A stretch of 64,000 nucleotides of DNA from Lactonifactor sp. BIOML-A5 (GCF_009677585.1 NZ_WKYV01000016.1:15768-79767), one strand, 5' to 3'. Numbered from the stretch's first letter, positions 1 through 7,765 are shown. Notes: generated by a model not told the origin, from the letters alone. Numbers and translations are program-made.

Positions 1-78
1 TTGAAGTTTTAAAATCGTTTTTTGTAAAAATATATAATTAGAAGAAGGATATTGCTTTGGAAATTGTGCATTTTTGCT

Positions 79-316
79 GTCGAGGCTCGCGAGAGCCTTG
101 TGGATTGAAATATTTTGGGCTTGCCGTTGCTATCAAGCATTACTGTCGAGGCTCGCGAGAGCCTTGTGGATTGAAATTCGTTTCTTTACGAAACAGAAAT
201 AATCTGATATAGTCGAGGCTCGCGAGAGCCTTGTGGATTGAAATAGTTTTGAGGAGTAGCTGACATCTCCACAATATGGTCGAGGCTCGCGAGGGAAACT
301 CGGTAGAGATTAAAAT
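79..316 (+). CRISPR. CRISPR array 1, type I-C-like repeats (3 full + 1 degenerate)
   Basis: Three identical 33-nt repeats lie at 79-111, 145-177 and 212-244. They begin GTCGAGGCTCGCGAGAGCC and end TGTGGATTGAAAT; the core GGCTC-GCGA-GAGCC folds into a short stem. Spacers are 33, 34 and 34 nt (112-144, 178-211, 245-278). A fourth repeat at about 279-316 keeps only the first 15 nt and then diverges, ending GATTAAAAT, as a terminal repeat often does. Length and the GTGGATTGAAA tail are those known for subtype I-C repeats. The decayed end on the right implies the leader is on the left and that transcription runs rightward. Positions 1-78 are AT-rich and may be leader or unread array; cas genes, if present, would lie off the left edge. 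Confidence 0.93.
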
Positions 317-343
317 CAGATTCGTTTTTAATTAATAGAGATT

Positions 344-390
344 TAGTGCGAATGTCAAGTGCACAGAAATTTGCAGGGGGATTCGCACTA
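344..390. promoter_or_regulatory. Leader-like block with 10-nt inverted repeat before CRISPR array 2
   Basis: TAGTGCGAAT at 344-353 and ATTCGCACTA at 381-390 are perfect inverted repeats separated by 27 nt. They lie in an AT-rich stretch (317-517) between the two CRISPR arrays and contain no ORF. My recollection is that type I-C leaders in Firmicutes often carry a GTGCGAA...TTCGCAC pair of this kind, so I read 317-517 as the leader of array 2. This is inference; the pair could also be an unrelated regulatory hairpin. Confidence 0.5.
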
Positions 391-517
391 GAAAGTATGC
401 TATATTGAATAGGCTATGAGGTATGGAGGAAGGATATACTTGCCATGGTTCGGTGAAATGTGTACAATGTGACTATATATATTGCAATTTTCAATGAGAT
501 AATTATGCATAATTGCA

Positions 518-617
518 GTCGTTCCCTTCGCTGGGAACGTGGATTGAAATTATTTTTAGCGGTACAACCTGATAGTAAAACTTAGGTCGTTCCCTTCGCT
601 GGGAACGTGGATTGAAT
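518..617 (+). CRISPR. CRISPR array 2, two repeats with a different stem
   Basis: Two repeats (518-550 and 586-617) flank one 35-nt spacer (551-585). Each begins GTCGTTCCCTTCGCTGGGAAC and ends GTGGATTGAA; the second ends GAATT instead of GAAAT and looks like a terminal repeat. The GTC start and the GTGGATTGAA tail match array 1, but the middle is GTTCCC-TTCGCT-GGGAAC, so the stem is preserved with different bases. Orientation matches array 1. The array is too short to have grown recently and may be a remnant. Confidence 0.85.
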
Positions 618-674
618 TAGTAATAAATTTCCTGCTTATCTGCCGTAAAATAGAATTCTAAGGAGATAGTAAAC

Positions 675-1184
675 ATGATATTCGACTTTTACCCATGGAA
701 AATGGATATTGATATTAAAGCTACGAAACAACTTTATGAGAGAAAAGACTACGCCAAAGATAGGAATGCCAATAAAACTATGTTTCAGGAGATGTCCGAA
801 AAACAGAGAAATTTTTTTATATCCGTAGGTGTTGACATATTAAAAGCAAAAGTAATAGAAAAAGTTCATAATATTCCAAGTGATGGGGAATTGACTGGCG
901 GGAAGATTTATAGTAGGACACTGGATTTTCTAATGTGTGGGAAGTTCCTTTCTATACCAGATTATCAGGAAGAAGTATACAGTGATGAAGAAATATTCGG
1001 TATGAATTTTTCTCATTCTTTACAAGTTATTTCTATGCCGGAGGAACAGAAAATTCCTGTATTCGATATTGATGGGTGGGGGTGTGTATTTAAGCATCCT
1101 TTATTTAGATTCGGGGAAGAGGATTTTAAACAATGGGATTGTGGTTACATAGCAGGCACTATATTGCTTATGAAAGACCTATAA
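675..1184 (+). CDS. Unknown protein, 169 aa, next to CRISPR arrays
   Basis: I do not recognise this family. It starts at ATG 675 with AGGAG at 661-665, nine bases upstream, so translation is credible. The protein is soluble by composition, with no signal peptide or membrane segment. It has a charged N-terminal half, an acidic stretch around YQEEVYSDEE and an aromatic- and glycine-rich C-terminus (DGWGCVF, WDCGYIAGTI). The overall look, and its place in a patch with an Imm5-like gene 2 kb away, would fit a toxin-immunity protein, but no family-specific motif supports that. It begins 57 nt after CRISPR array 2 on the same strand, with no visible terminator between them. Confidence 0.65.
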   Translation: MIFDFYPWKMDIDIKATKQLYERKDYAKDRNANKTMFQEMSEKQRNFFISVGVDILKAKVIEKVHNIPSDGELTGGKIYSRTLDFLMCGKFLSIPDYQEEVYSDEEIFGMNFSHSLQVISMPEEQKIPVFDIDGWGCVFKHPLFRFGEEDFKQWDCGYIAGTILLMKDL

Positions 1185-1340
1185 TTAAAATTTCTGGTAC
1201 CATTATTGAGTAATATTGTTTTAAAAAAGTTTTATAAAATTGTACTGCAACTTATGGGAAAGGGAGTACACGCATGTGATTTAGTTGTAACTTTTTCTGA
1301 TAGGGTATAAGAAAACTGAAGGAACGATAGTGAACATACA

Positions 1341-1595
1341 ATGAGAATACATATGAAGAGAAAAACGCGGAGATTTTTTATGTGGATATGGATTTTGGCA
1401 GCCAATTTCTTTTGGGCATTTGCACTTATCACTATTAGTTATTCCTGGGGATATGATCAATGCGCCATTGATGGGAACATCGCATATTTTAGCCACCCGG
1501 CATATCTTAATATTATAAATGGTATCCCCTGGCTTTTAGGCACACTTGTGTTTGGCGGTTTAGGGATTCTGTTTTACCGGAAAAGTAATATATAG
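1341..1595 (+). CDS. Small two-helix membrane protein, 84 aa
   Basis: The function is unknown. The sequence shows a basic N-terminus (KRKTRRF), a first hydrophobic helix at about residues 12-34, a short polar loop containing YDQCAIDGN, and a second helix at about 58-77 ending in the basic tail YRKSNI. This predicts a small protein with two membrane spans. The ribosome binding site is weak (GAAGGA about 18 nt upstream); a second ATG at 1353 is an alternative start. The next gene begins 22 nt downstream, so the two may be co-transcribed. Membrane topology is clear; the exact start is not. Confidence 0.55.
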   Translation: MRIHMKRKTRRFFMWIWILAANFFWAFALITISYSWGYDQCAIDGNIAYFSHPAYLNIINGIPWLLGTLVFGGLGILFYRKSNI

Positions 1596-1617
1596 AAGCA
1601 AAAGATAAGGGGGATAA

Positions 1618-2355
1618 ATGATATACATAAACAGTATAGCAGATATGATAGAATTCATCAGAGCCTGCGACAAATATGAATTAGACTGTGCATCATCCAT
1701 TAACTTTAGGATGCCAAATTACGAGATTTCGCCAAAAGAATTTTTAGAGTTTGCAGATATAGATTTAAGAGACACAACGGTTAAAGGGAAGGTGGGAGCA
1801 GTTTCGAATCTGAAAAGGGCGCTGGATTGCCAGCTGGATATGTTTTTTGAGGCTGTCAATATCAAAAGTATCTTTGACAGCAAAAATCTCAAATTCAGTA
1901 AAAAGATACAATTTCTATCGGATATAGGAATGCTTCTCACCAACGCAATGAACAAACTTAATACCATCAGAAACAGAATGGAACATAATTATCTTGTCCC
2001 GACAATTGAAGATTTAGAGGTATATTATGAGATGGTGTGGAACGTGATTGAGATCATTAACCTAAATGTGCATATAATGAAAATGGGAGAAATCAGGTAT
2101 GTAGCAAGTGCAGGGCAGGAGAAGTTTTATGTGGAAAATGGGTATGATATCTCCCAAAGAAGTTTTTGGTTTAAAATTACTCAGAGAAAAACCAGAGATA
2201 CAAACAGCATAATCAAATCCTTGTATAAGCAAGACGACTATACAGAGTATGTCAGGGCATTCCAGGTATTCCGATGCAATATAGACTTTTATGACAGTGA
2301 TAATGCGAAGGAGTATAAAAAGAGATTAAAAGAAATAAGTCTTATTGATATATAA
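1618..2355 (+). CDS. Unknown 245-aa protein with HEPN-like RNRMEH motif
   Basis: The start codon follows a strong purine-rich site (AAGGGGG) by four bases. The protein is largely alpha-helical by composition and has no signal or membrane segment. At residues 118-123 it reads R-N-R-M-E-H, inside TIRNRMEHNY followed by a long helix (about 128-152). This fits the R-x4-6-H signature and its usual helical setting in HEPN-domain proteins, which are often RNases in defence, toxin or CRISPR systems. That assignment rests on one motif. No MNT-type nucleotidyltransferase partner is seen nearby. The C-terminal 80 residues (from about 165) look like a separate unassigned domain. Neighbours are small membrane proteins. 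Confidence 0.7.
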   Translation: MIYINSIADMIEFIRACDKYELDCASSINFRMPNYEISPKEFLEFADIDLRDTTVKGKVGAVSNLKRALDCQLDMFFEAVNIKSIFDSKNLKFSKKIQFLSDIGMLLTNAMNKLNTIRNRMEHNYLVPTIEDLEVYYEMVWNVIEIINLNVHIMKMGEIRYVASAGQEKFYVENGYDISQRSFWFKITQRKTRDTNSIIKSLYKQDDYTEYVRAFQVFRCNIDFYDSDNAKEYKKRLKEISLIDI

Positions 2356-2373
2356 TGATAGAGGAGAAAACTG

Positions 2374-2610
2374 ATGAGAGAATTTGCAGCAGCAGCCCTT
2401 CCCTGGATTGTCATTGGAATAGCAGTTGCCGTTCTTTTGGCATACAGAGGGAAGAAGAAGGGTGAGTATGAGACTTGTATGACAGAGGGGATGTGTATTG
2501 GAATGTGTATCGGAACCGCAATCGGCAGTTCAGGAATCCTTGATTTAGGATTGGGCATAAGCCTGGGGATGCTGTTGGGGGAATTGGCCGGTATGAACAT
2601 CAAAAAATAA
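2374..2610 (+). CDS. Small glycine-rich membrane protein, 78 aa
   Basis: It follows the HEPN-like gene by 18 nt with a good AGAGGAG site. An N-terminal helix (about residues 4-23) is followed by the basic run RGKKKGEYE. A second hydrophobic stretch is rich in glycine and methionine (MCIGMCIGTAIG, LGLGISLGMLLG) and resembles a glycine-zipper membrane segment. I recall similar short proteins from Lachnospiraceae, but with no known function. A small hairpin (2617-2635, CATGATA/TATCATG) follows the stop codon without a T-run. Confidence 0.65.
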   Translation: MREFAAAALPWIVIGIAVAVLLAYRGKKKGEYETCMTEGMCIGMCIGTAIGSSGILDLGLGISLGMLLGELAGMNIKK

Positions 2611-2654
2611 AAACGGCATGATAAGGGGTATCATGTTAAGATGGGCGGTATGAT

Positions 2655-3137
2655 ATGAGGATAGAGATTGAATTAGCGTATGATAACAAAGAAGAGGTAC
2701 AGGCTCTTTTTTCAGAATACACGCAGATGCTGAAGCGTATGGAGCCTGATATGGTCAGGTGTCTGGAACATCAGGATTACAGCAGGGAAATTTTACATCC
2801 TGAGGATAAGTACGGGCTGCCCCAGGGAAGACTCTATATTGCATGGGTGGACGGTAAACCGGCAGGGTGCATAGGAATGCACAAATTTAACGAAAACAGT
2901 TGTGAAATGAAACGACTATATGTAAAGCCAGAGTACCGGGGCCGTAAGCTTGCCAGCTTGCTGATAGACAAAATACTGGAGGATGCAAGGGAGATAGGTT
3001 ATCGGGAGATGGTGTTAGATACCATGACATTTTTAGATGCCGCAATTTCCTTATATCTGAAATATGGATTTTGTGAAACAGAGGCCTACTATGAGAATCC
3101 CGTGAAGGGTGCGGTCTATATGAAACTGGAGCTGTAA
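2655..3137 (+). CDS. GNAT-family N-acetyltransferase
   Basis: This is a 160-aa single-domain GNAT enzyme, which would transfer an acetyl group from acetyl-CoA to an amine of unknown identity. The acetyl-CoA binding motif A is visible as MKRLYVKPEYRGRKLASLL (about residues 85-105), with the R-G-x-x-A turn, followed by the motif-B region ISLYLKYGFCETEAY. Length is normal for the family. The ribosome binding site is weak. The Imm5-like gene follows 40 nt later on the same strand. Substrate cannot be deduced. Confidence 0.85.
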   Translation: MRIEIELAYDNKEEVQALFSEYTQMLKRMEPDMVRCLEHQDYSREILHPEDKYGLPQGRLYIAWVDGKPAGCIGMHKFNENSCEMKRLYVKPEYRGRKLASLLIDKILEDAREIGYREMVLDTMTFLDAAISLYLKYGFCETEAYYENPVKGAVYMKLEL

Positions 3138-3177
3138 AGTGAAATCACAGGAGCGAAATCATCCAGAAGGAGTAAAT

Positions 3178-3705
3178 ATGAGAAAACTAAGAAAGATGCT
3201 GGGAGATATAACGGATCCTTCTGTTGTATCGCTCATGAGATTGATTGAAACCCAGAGCAAGGCTACCTTATCCGGATGGGCGGTAGATTACGCAGAGAAG
3301 CACTATCTGGGGATTTACCAGAAGGTGTATGCAGATGAACGCAGACTGCAGGAGGCAGTTTCCGGAATGAGGGAATATCTGGACGGGAGCAGAAAACAGA
3401 AGGACTTAAAGCCGCTTCTGCAAGCTGCCGTGCAGGCGGCACAGGAGGCAGAGGATAATCCCCCGGCACAGGCTGCTGCCCGGGCGGTAGCGACAGCCTG
3501 CAGAACGGTCCAGTCCCCTGCCAGTGCACTGGGGTTTGCTTTTTATGGGGCAGCGGCGTCTGCCTACGAGAAGGCAGGACTGGTAGAGAGCCAGGAGGTG
3601 TATGATGCGCTGGCTTCTAATGAACTGGTACAAATATTGGGATCTCTCAGGGAGATCGCTGTATCTGGTGAGAAAAATCCGGTTACGATTAAGTGGAACT
3701 GCTGA
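3178..3705 (+). CDS. Imm5-like putative immunity protein
   Basis: The 175-aa product starts MRKLRKMLGDITDPSVVSLM and contains AQAAARAVATACRTV and ALGFAFYGAAASAYE. This matches my memory of the Imm5-like family of putative immunity proteins, which in polymorphic-toxin systems are thought to neutralise a cognate toxin. Start 3178 is chosen because AGAAGGAG sits seven bases upstream; an in-frame ATG at 3139 lacks such a site. No toxin gene with a secretion or pre-toxin domain is present nearby, so this is an orphan. It runs convergently into the FUSC gene with one base between the stop codons. Confidence 0.75.
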   Translation: MRKLRKMLGDITDPSVVSLMRLIETQSKATLSGWAVDYAEKHYLGIYQKVYADERRLQEAVSGMREYLDGSRKQKDLKPLLQAAVQAAQEAEDNPPAQAAARAVATACRTVQSPASALGFAFYGAAASAYEKAGLVESQEVYDALASNELVQILGSLREIAVSGEKNPVTIKWNC

Positions 3706-3706
3706 G

Positions 3707-5464
3707 TCAAGGTACGGTTTTTAGGAGCACATGACCTGACTCAAAAGGCGGGGCATCCGCACGCTCTGCGATGAGTTTTCTGTGAGCGATGCGCAGTTCT
3801 TCCTGATATTTAGCCAGATATGCGGGAAACTCTTTCCATTTCTCCAGGGAAGCATTCTGGATTAACTTTTCTTCCTGCATATGGGCCTGGATGACCAGAT
3901 GATAGTAGAGCTGAGGGTCTATCTGGTCTGCCCGGCATACCTTTGTGAGAAGTTCTGTAATTGCCTTATATTTCTCCCAGAGCTGATTGGTTGCTTTTGC
4001 ACGGTGATAGGGAAAAAGCAGGCAATTTATGATATAGCCGATAGCTGCACCGGCGAGAATATATCCGAGCCGGATGAGGAAAATACCGCCCACTGCCTGA
4101 AAACCAAAGGCATTCATGAACACAGCTCCCCCCAGGGCACCTACGGTGGAGCAGGCAAAGGTTTCCTTATAGTCAGTAAAGTAAAATGAAAGATAGCCCG
4201 ACAGCATCATGGCAGCGGTGCGCCCTGCCGGGGAGGAAATCAGGGAATAGATAGCCACAGAGATCAGTCCGCCCAGTATAGTGGCGAAGATCCTGTTCTT
4301 GATCTTCTGGGGGACATCATCTGCATAGGGCAGGGAAACGGAGGCCAGGGTGAACAAAAGCCATCGTCCATGAGGCAGGGGGAGATACTGTACCGCCAGC
4401 ACAGCAAGGGATAAAAGCAGTGCTGTCCGAAGGGCATAGATGGCACGCATAGGACTCAGATCAATGGCAGACTGCAGCCGTATTTTAAAAGAGAGGGCGG
4501 ATTTGCGGAAATGGACTCGCCCCTGGGGATCTGTCATATGAAGCAGCCTGTCACGGATATAAAGGAGGATATTGTTAAAAACCCGGGCTGTTTTTTCATC
4601 TGTCAGTTCAGCCAAAACGGAGGGATCCAAAGCAGGGATCTCAGCGCGTTCCTGCAGGATAAACGCATGAAATTGGCTCAGCTGTATATCGATGCAGTGC
4701 AGAAATTCTTTATTCTGGGGGGACGGGCTGGAGGAGAGTTCATGTATCAGTATGGCCAGCTGTTCCAGCCCCCGTCCGGCGGCAACCATGGAATAACTGG
4801 AGTCAGAGATACAAAAGGCTTTTTTTCTTCTCTCGTATACTGTCTGACTTAACCGGCACAGCTTACTTCGCATACCCGGCAGATCCGGCTCATGTGTAAG
4901 GTTTTCCGTATTACTGGAAATAGTGCTGCGGATATCCTCAATCATTTCACTTAACACATCTCTGGCGGTTTCAGCCACTCGCTTTCTTCCCATGATCCAC
5001 TGATACAGCATGATAGATACAGCTCCAACCAGCATCCCCAGAATCCGTTTGGGAAGCTGAGAAGCTGTAACAGGTGAAATAAAAACCAGAAACAGATACG
5101 ACAGAATATAAGGAAAGTACATGTGACTGGCATACTCATATGTAAAGGCGTACAAAATCATGAGAAGTGTGGCAAAATTAATGAGAAAGGATAAAGGCGC
5201 CGTGCAGGCAGTGACCAAATAGGCGGCAACGGCCATCCATACCAGGACCAGTGCCTGAAGAATAAAGTGTTTAAGGGGCGCGGCTGTCAGATCCCGTACC
5301 ATGGATGCTGACATCATAATGGTGAAGATCACACCGACAATTGAGTGTACAGGGCCAAATAGGATCTGAAAAATATTTACATATGCGATAATAAATAGAA
5401 AGCTGAGGGTGCTGAAACGGAAGTTTTTCCGGATTCTCTCAGATAGTTTGGAACTGCATTTCAT
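3707..5464 (-). CDS. FUSC-family (aromatic acid exporter-like) membrane protein
   Basis: This 585-aa protein has the duplicated layout of the FUSC/aromatic-acid-exporter family: hydrophobic helices at about residues 15-165, a soluble helical region (about 170-330), then a second set of helices (about 340-470) beginning IYALRTALLLSLAVLAVQYLPL, and a cytoplasmic tail. Members export fusaric acid or hydroxylated aromatic acids; the substrate here is unknown. The gene is divergent from a MarR regulator, a common arrangement in which the regulator represses an efflux gene in response to its substrate. The stop lies one base from the stop of the convergent Imm5-like gene. Confidence 0.85.
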   Translation of the reverse strand: MKCSSKLSERIRKNFRFSTLSFLFIIAYVNIFQILFGPVHSIVGVIFTIMMSASMVRDLTAAPLKHFILQALVLVWMAVAAYLVTACTAPLSFLINFATLLMILYAFTYEYASHMYFPYILSYLFLVFISPVTASQLPKRILGMLVGAVSIMLYQWIMGRKRVAETARDVLSEMIEDIRSTISSNTENLTHEPDLPGMRSKLCRLSQTVYERRKKAFCISDSSYSMVAAGRGLEQLAILIHELSSSPSPQNKEFLHCIDIQLSQFHAFILQERAEIPALDPSVLAELTDEKTARVFNNILLYIRDRLLHMTDPQGRVHFRKSALSFKIRLQSAIDLSPMRAIYALRTALLLSLAVLAVQYLPLPHGRWLLFTLASVSLPYADDVPQKIKNRIFATILGGLISVAIYSLISSPAGRTAAMMLSGYLSFYFTDYKETFACSTVGALGGAVFMNAFGFQAVGGIFLIRLGYILAGAAIGYIINCLLFPYHRAKATNQLWEKYKAITELLTKVCRADQIDPQLYYHLVIQAHMQEEKLIQNASLEKWKEFPAYLAKYQEELRIAHRKLIAERADAPPFESGHVLLKTVP

Positions 5465-5490
5465 AGATCACGACATCTCCTTTAATACTG

Positions 5491-5537
5491 ATCATCATAA
5501 AGATGATAATTGACTTTAGCCTATAGTACTATATAAT
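5491..5537 (+). promoter_or_regulatory. marR promoter with overlapping palindromes (FUSC/marR intergenic)
   Basis: On the plus strand TTGACT (5510-5515), 16 bases and TATAAT (5532-5537) form a near-consensus sigma-A promoter for the MarR gene. A perfect 12-nt palindrome TATAGTACTATA (5522-5533) overlaps the spacer and -10. A second inverted repeat ATCATC-ATAAA-GATGAT (5491-5507) sits just upstream, towards the FUSC gene. MarR proteins bind palindromes of this size, so these are candidate operators for autoregulation and for control of the exporter. Confidence 0.65.
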
Positions 5538-5634
5538 GGGAATAAGAAGTCATATAATAATGATAGTCATATTTTGTTTACTAATCTACAAGAATAGCAT
5601 TTCCGGATGTATTTGTCAATGGGAGAAGGAGAAT

Positions 5635-6081
5635 ATGAAAACTGAAAAAGTATCAGAAGAATTTGTTCAAAACCTGCTTTCGGTACTGCCGAACTGGCAT
5701 TCCAAGCTTGTGCGTCCTTTTAAAGATACACTGAACGGGGAGATGAGCCTGGAAACCTATTATTGTCTGGAGACTCTTAAAATTCAAGGCGCAGTAACTA
5801 TGACGGAACTGGCCCATCTGCTCAAGGTCCCCAAGCAGCAGGTGACAAAGCTGGCAGAGAAGTTGAGACTGCATGGTTTCGTAGAGAGGGTATACAACGA
5901 GAAGGATCGAAGAGTCATCAGGCTTCGTCTGACCCAGAAGGCAATTCTGTATCTGGACGAGTATCATCTTAAGAATACGGCATTTATCCAGAGCCTTGAG
6001 AACCAGCTGGATGCAGAGGAGCTGCGGAAACTGAATCAGGCGGTTGAGCTTCTGGGAGAGATACTTCCTAAATTAAAATAA
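5635..6081 (+). CDS. MarR-family transcriptional regulator
   Basis: The 148-aa product has the winged helix-turn-helix of MarR regulators: TMTELAHLLKVPKQQVTKLAEKL as helix-turn-helix and VERVYNEKDRRVIRLRLT as the wing (D-x-R-x-x-x-x-x-L pattern). Start 5635 is chosen because GGGAGAAGGAG lies directly upstream; an upstream in-frame ATG at 5536 falls inside the -10 box and cannot be used. It is divergent from the FUSC exporter, and the intergenic palindromes suggest it represses both. The ligand is probably an aromatic or phenolic compound, by analogy only. Confidence 0.88.
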   Translation: MKTEKVSEEFVQNLLSVLPNWHSKLVRPFKDTLNGEMSLETYYCLETLKIQGAVTMTELAHLLKVPKQQVTKLAEKLRLHGFVERVYNEKDRRVIRLRLTQKAILYLDEYHLKNTAFIQSLENQLDAEELRKLNQAVELLGEILPKLK

Positions 6082-6137
6082 AATATATGTCACAAAACGT
6101 CTGCGCCTGGGTCTAATTTAATAGGAGGTAAAAAACT

Positions 6138-7001
6138 ATGAATAGAAATCAAAAAGAGACATCGGTACTGATAGATCAGGCTGTGGAGGGAGACAGAGAG
6201 GCGCTGGAGGCATTGCTGACTCAAGTGCAGGATATGATATTCAATCTGTCTCTGCGCATGCTGGGCACTGTGCCGGACGCGGAGGACGCATCCCAGGAAA
6301 TTCTGATTAAGGTAATGACACACCTGTCGTCATTTCGTAAAGAGAGCAGCTTTACTACCTGGGTATTCCGGATTGCCGTAAATTATCTCAAGGATTACAG
6401 GAAAAATATGTTTTCTCATCATCCTCTGAGCTTCGAAATATACGAGGAGGATATTGCAAGCGGAAGGGAGAAAGATATCCCTGATTTGTCCCAGGGGGTG
6501 GATCGTACAGTTTTAGAAGAAGAACTGAAAATGTCATGTACAAATGTTATGCTGCAGTGTCTGGATCGGGAAAGCAGATGTATCTATATTCTGGGAACTA
6601 TGTTCCGGGCAGACAGCCGTATGGCGGGAGAGATTTTGGGAATGACTCCTGAGGCATACAGGAAACGGCTGTCCAGAATCCGGGAAAGAATGGGAACCTT
6701 TTTGAGCGAATACTGTGGTTTATCCGGAACAGGAATCTGCAGCTGTAAAAAACGAACGGATTATGCCATAGCAACCCATCGTCTGCACCCGGAACAGCTG
6801 GAATACAGAGCTTTGGAACATACGGAAAGAGACATTATGCTGGAATGCAAAGAGGCGATGGAAAAAGTAGACGACTTGTCCCTGATCTTTGCAAACATGC
6901 CCTTTTACAGGACAAGCAGCAAAGCCAGCGAGTGGATGAAACGCTTTTTGAGGTCAGAGGAATTTAAAATTATCGCTGAAGCCGGGGAGGGATGCGGATG
7001 A
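6138..7001 (+). CDS. ECF-like RNA polymerase sigma factor with C-terminal extension
   Basis: Residues 1-100 carry sigma region 2 (GDREALEALLTQVQD, AEDASQEILIKVM, SFTTWVFRIAVNYLKDYRKN) and residues 130-190 carry region 4 (GEILGMTPEAYRKRLSRIRERM). The protein is 287 aa, about 100 longer than a minimal ECF sigma. The extra C-terminus contains SGTGICSCKKRTDY and an acidic helical stretch of unknown role. The start follows TAGGAGG. The stop overlaps the next start as ATGA, so the two genes are translationally coupled. No anti-sigma factor gene adjoins it, so activity may be controlled by the extension or by expression. Target promoters are unknown. Confidence 0.85.
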   Translation: MNRNQKETSVLIDQAVEGDREALEALLTQVQDMIFNLSLRMLGTVPDAEDASQEILIKVMTHLSSFRKESSFTTWVFRIAVNYLKDYRKNMFSHHPLSFEIYEEDIASGREKDIPDLSQGVDRTVLEEELKMSCTNVMLQCLDRESRCIYILGTMFRADSRMAGEILGMTPEAYRKRLSRIRERMGTFLSEYCGLSGTGICSCKKRTDYAIATHRLHPEQLEYRALEHTERDIMLECKEAMEKVDDLSLIFANMPFYRTSSKASEWMKRFLRSEEFKIIAEAGEGCG

Positions 7002-7681
7002 ATACAAAGCTGATACTGGAATATCTGAGGGAATTGGAGGAGAATAACAGCAGAGAGTGGTTCCATGGGCACAAGGAGGAATATCAGGCCGCAAATGGAG
7101 AATTTCTAAAACTGATTGAGGCTTTTATGCTGGAGCTGGGCAAAGAAGATGCCGGAATCCTGGACTGCGAGCCGGGAAAACTCACCTTTAAGCTGGTAAG
7201 GGATACCCGATTCAGCAAAGACAAATCCCCTTATCTTCCTGCCTTCAGAGCTCATATCTCATCGAAAGGAAAGCTGCCGGTGCCGGTGGGGTATTACCTG
7301 ATGATAAAACCGGGCTCTTCTTTTTTGGGGGGAGGATTATTTGCAGATATGTTTAAGAACGCCACCCAAATGGTAAGACGCTATATTGCAGAACATGGTG
7401 AGGAGTGGCAAAGTGTTCTGGACGTGCCTGAGTTCCAAAGGTATTTTCAGGTCAAAGGGACTGCTCTGAAAAATGTTCCCCAGGGATTTGAGAAGGACCA
7501 TCCCCAGGCAGAGTTCCTGAAATACAAAAGCTGGTATCTGGAATACCCTATTCCGGATAAGGAGTTAGAAGACGGAGAGGCGTTTTTTCAGAGAGCACTG
7601 GAGAGCTACAGAGTTATGAAACCCTTTAATTCGTTCCTGAACAAAGCTTTGAAGGAGTTTGAAATGCCTGCCCGACCGTAA
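6998..7681 (+). CDS. DUF2461 / TIGR02453-family protein
   Basis: The protein shows the hallmarks of this conserved but uncharacterised family: an N-terminal LEYLRELEENNSREWFHGHK, the central KLVRDTRFSKDKSPY and YYLMIKPGSSFLGGG. The whole family is about 220 residues, as here (227). Start 6998 is chosen over 6992 because GGGGAGG ends at 6990, seven bases before 6998. The start overlaps the sigma-factor stop codon (ATGA). No biochemical activity is established for the family as far as I know. Confidence 0.85.
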   Translation: MNTKLILEYLRELEENNSREWFHGHKEEYQAANGEFLKLIEAFMLELGKEDAGILDCEPGKLTFKLVRDTRFSKDKSPYLPAFRAHISSKGKLPVPVGYYLMIKPGSSFLGGGLFADMFKNATQMVRRYIAEHGEEWQSVLDVPEFQRYFQVKGTALKNVPQGFEKDHPQAEFLKYKSWYLEYPIPDKELEDGEAFFQRALESYRVMKPFNSFLNKALKEFEMPARP

Positions 7682-7737
7682 GGGGAGTAAATATCTTTTC
7701 TGATATCGTTTCATTTTGTTTCGTATCCACGCATTCA

Positions 7738-7765
7738 TTGACATAAGATCATTGGACATGATAAA
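7738..7765 (+). promoter_or_regulatory. Probable guaB promoter
   Basis: TTGACA (7738-7743), 16 bases and GATAAA (7760-7765) form a reasonable sigma-A promoter 115 nt before guaB. The predicted leader of about 105 nt contains ACCCA...TGGGT complementarity (about 7779-7814) and a GC-rich patch. I looked for a purine-riboswitch core and did not see its conserved loops. Confidence 0.5.

Noticed and set aside
5536..5634. Upstream start for the MarR gene at 5536
   Set aside because: The ATG falls within the promoter -10 element; a clean ribosome site precedes ATG 5635 instead.
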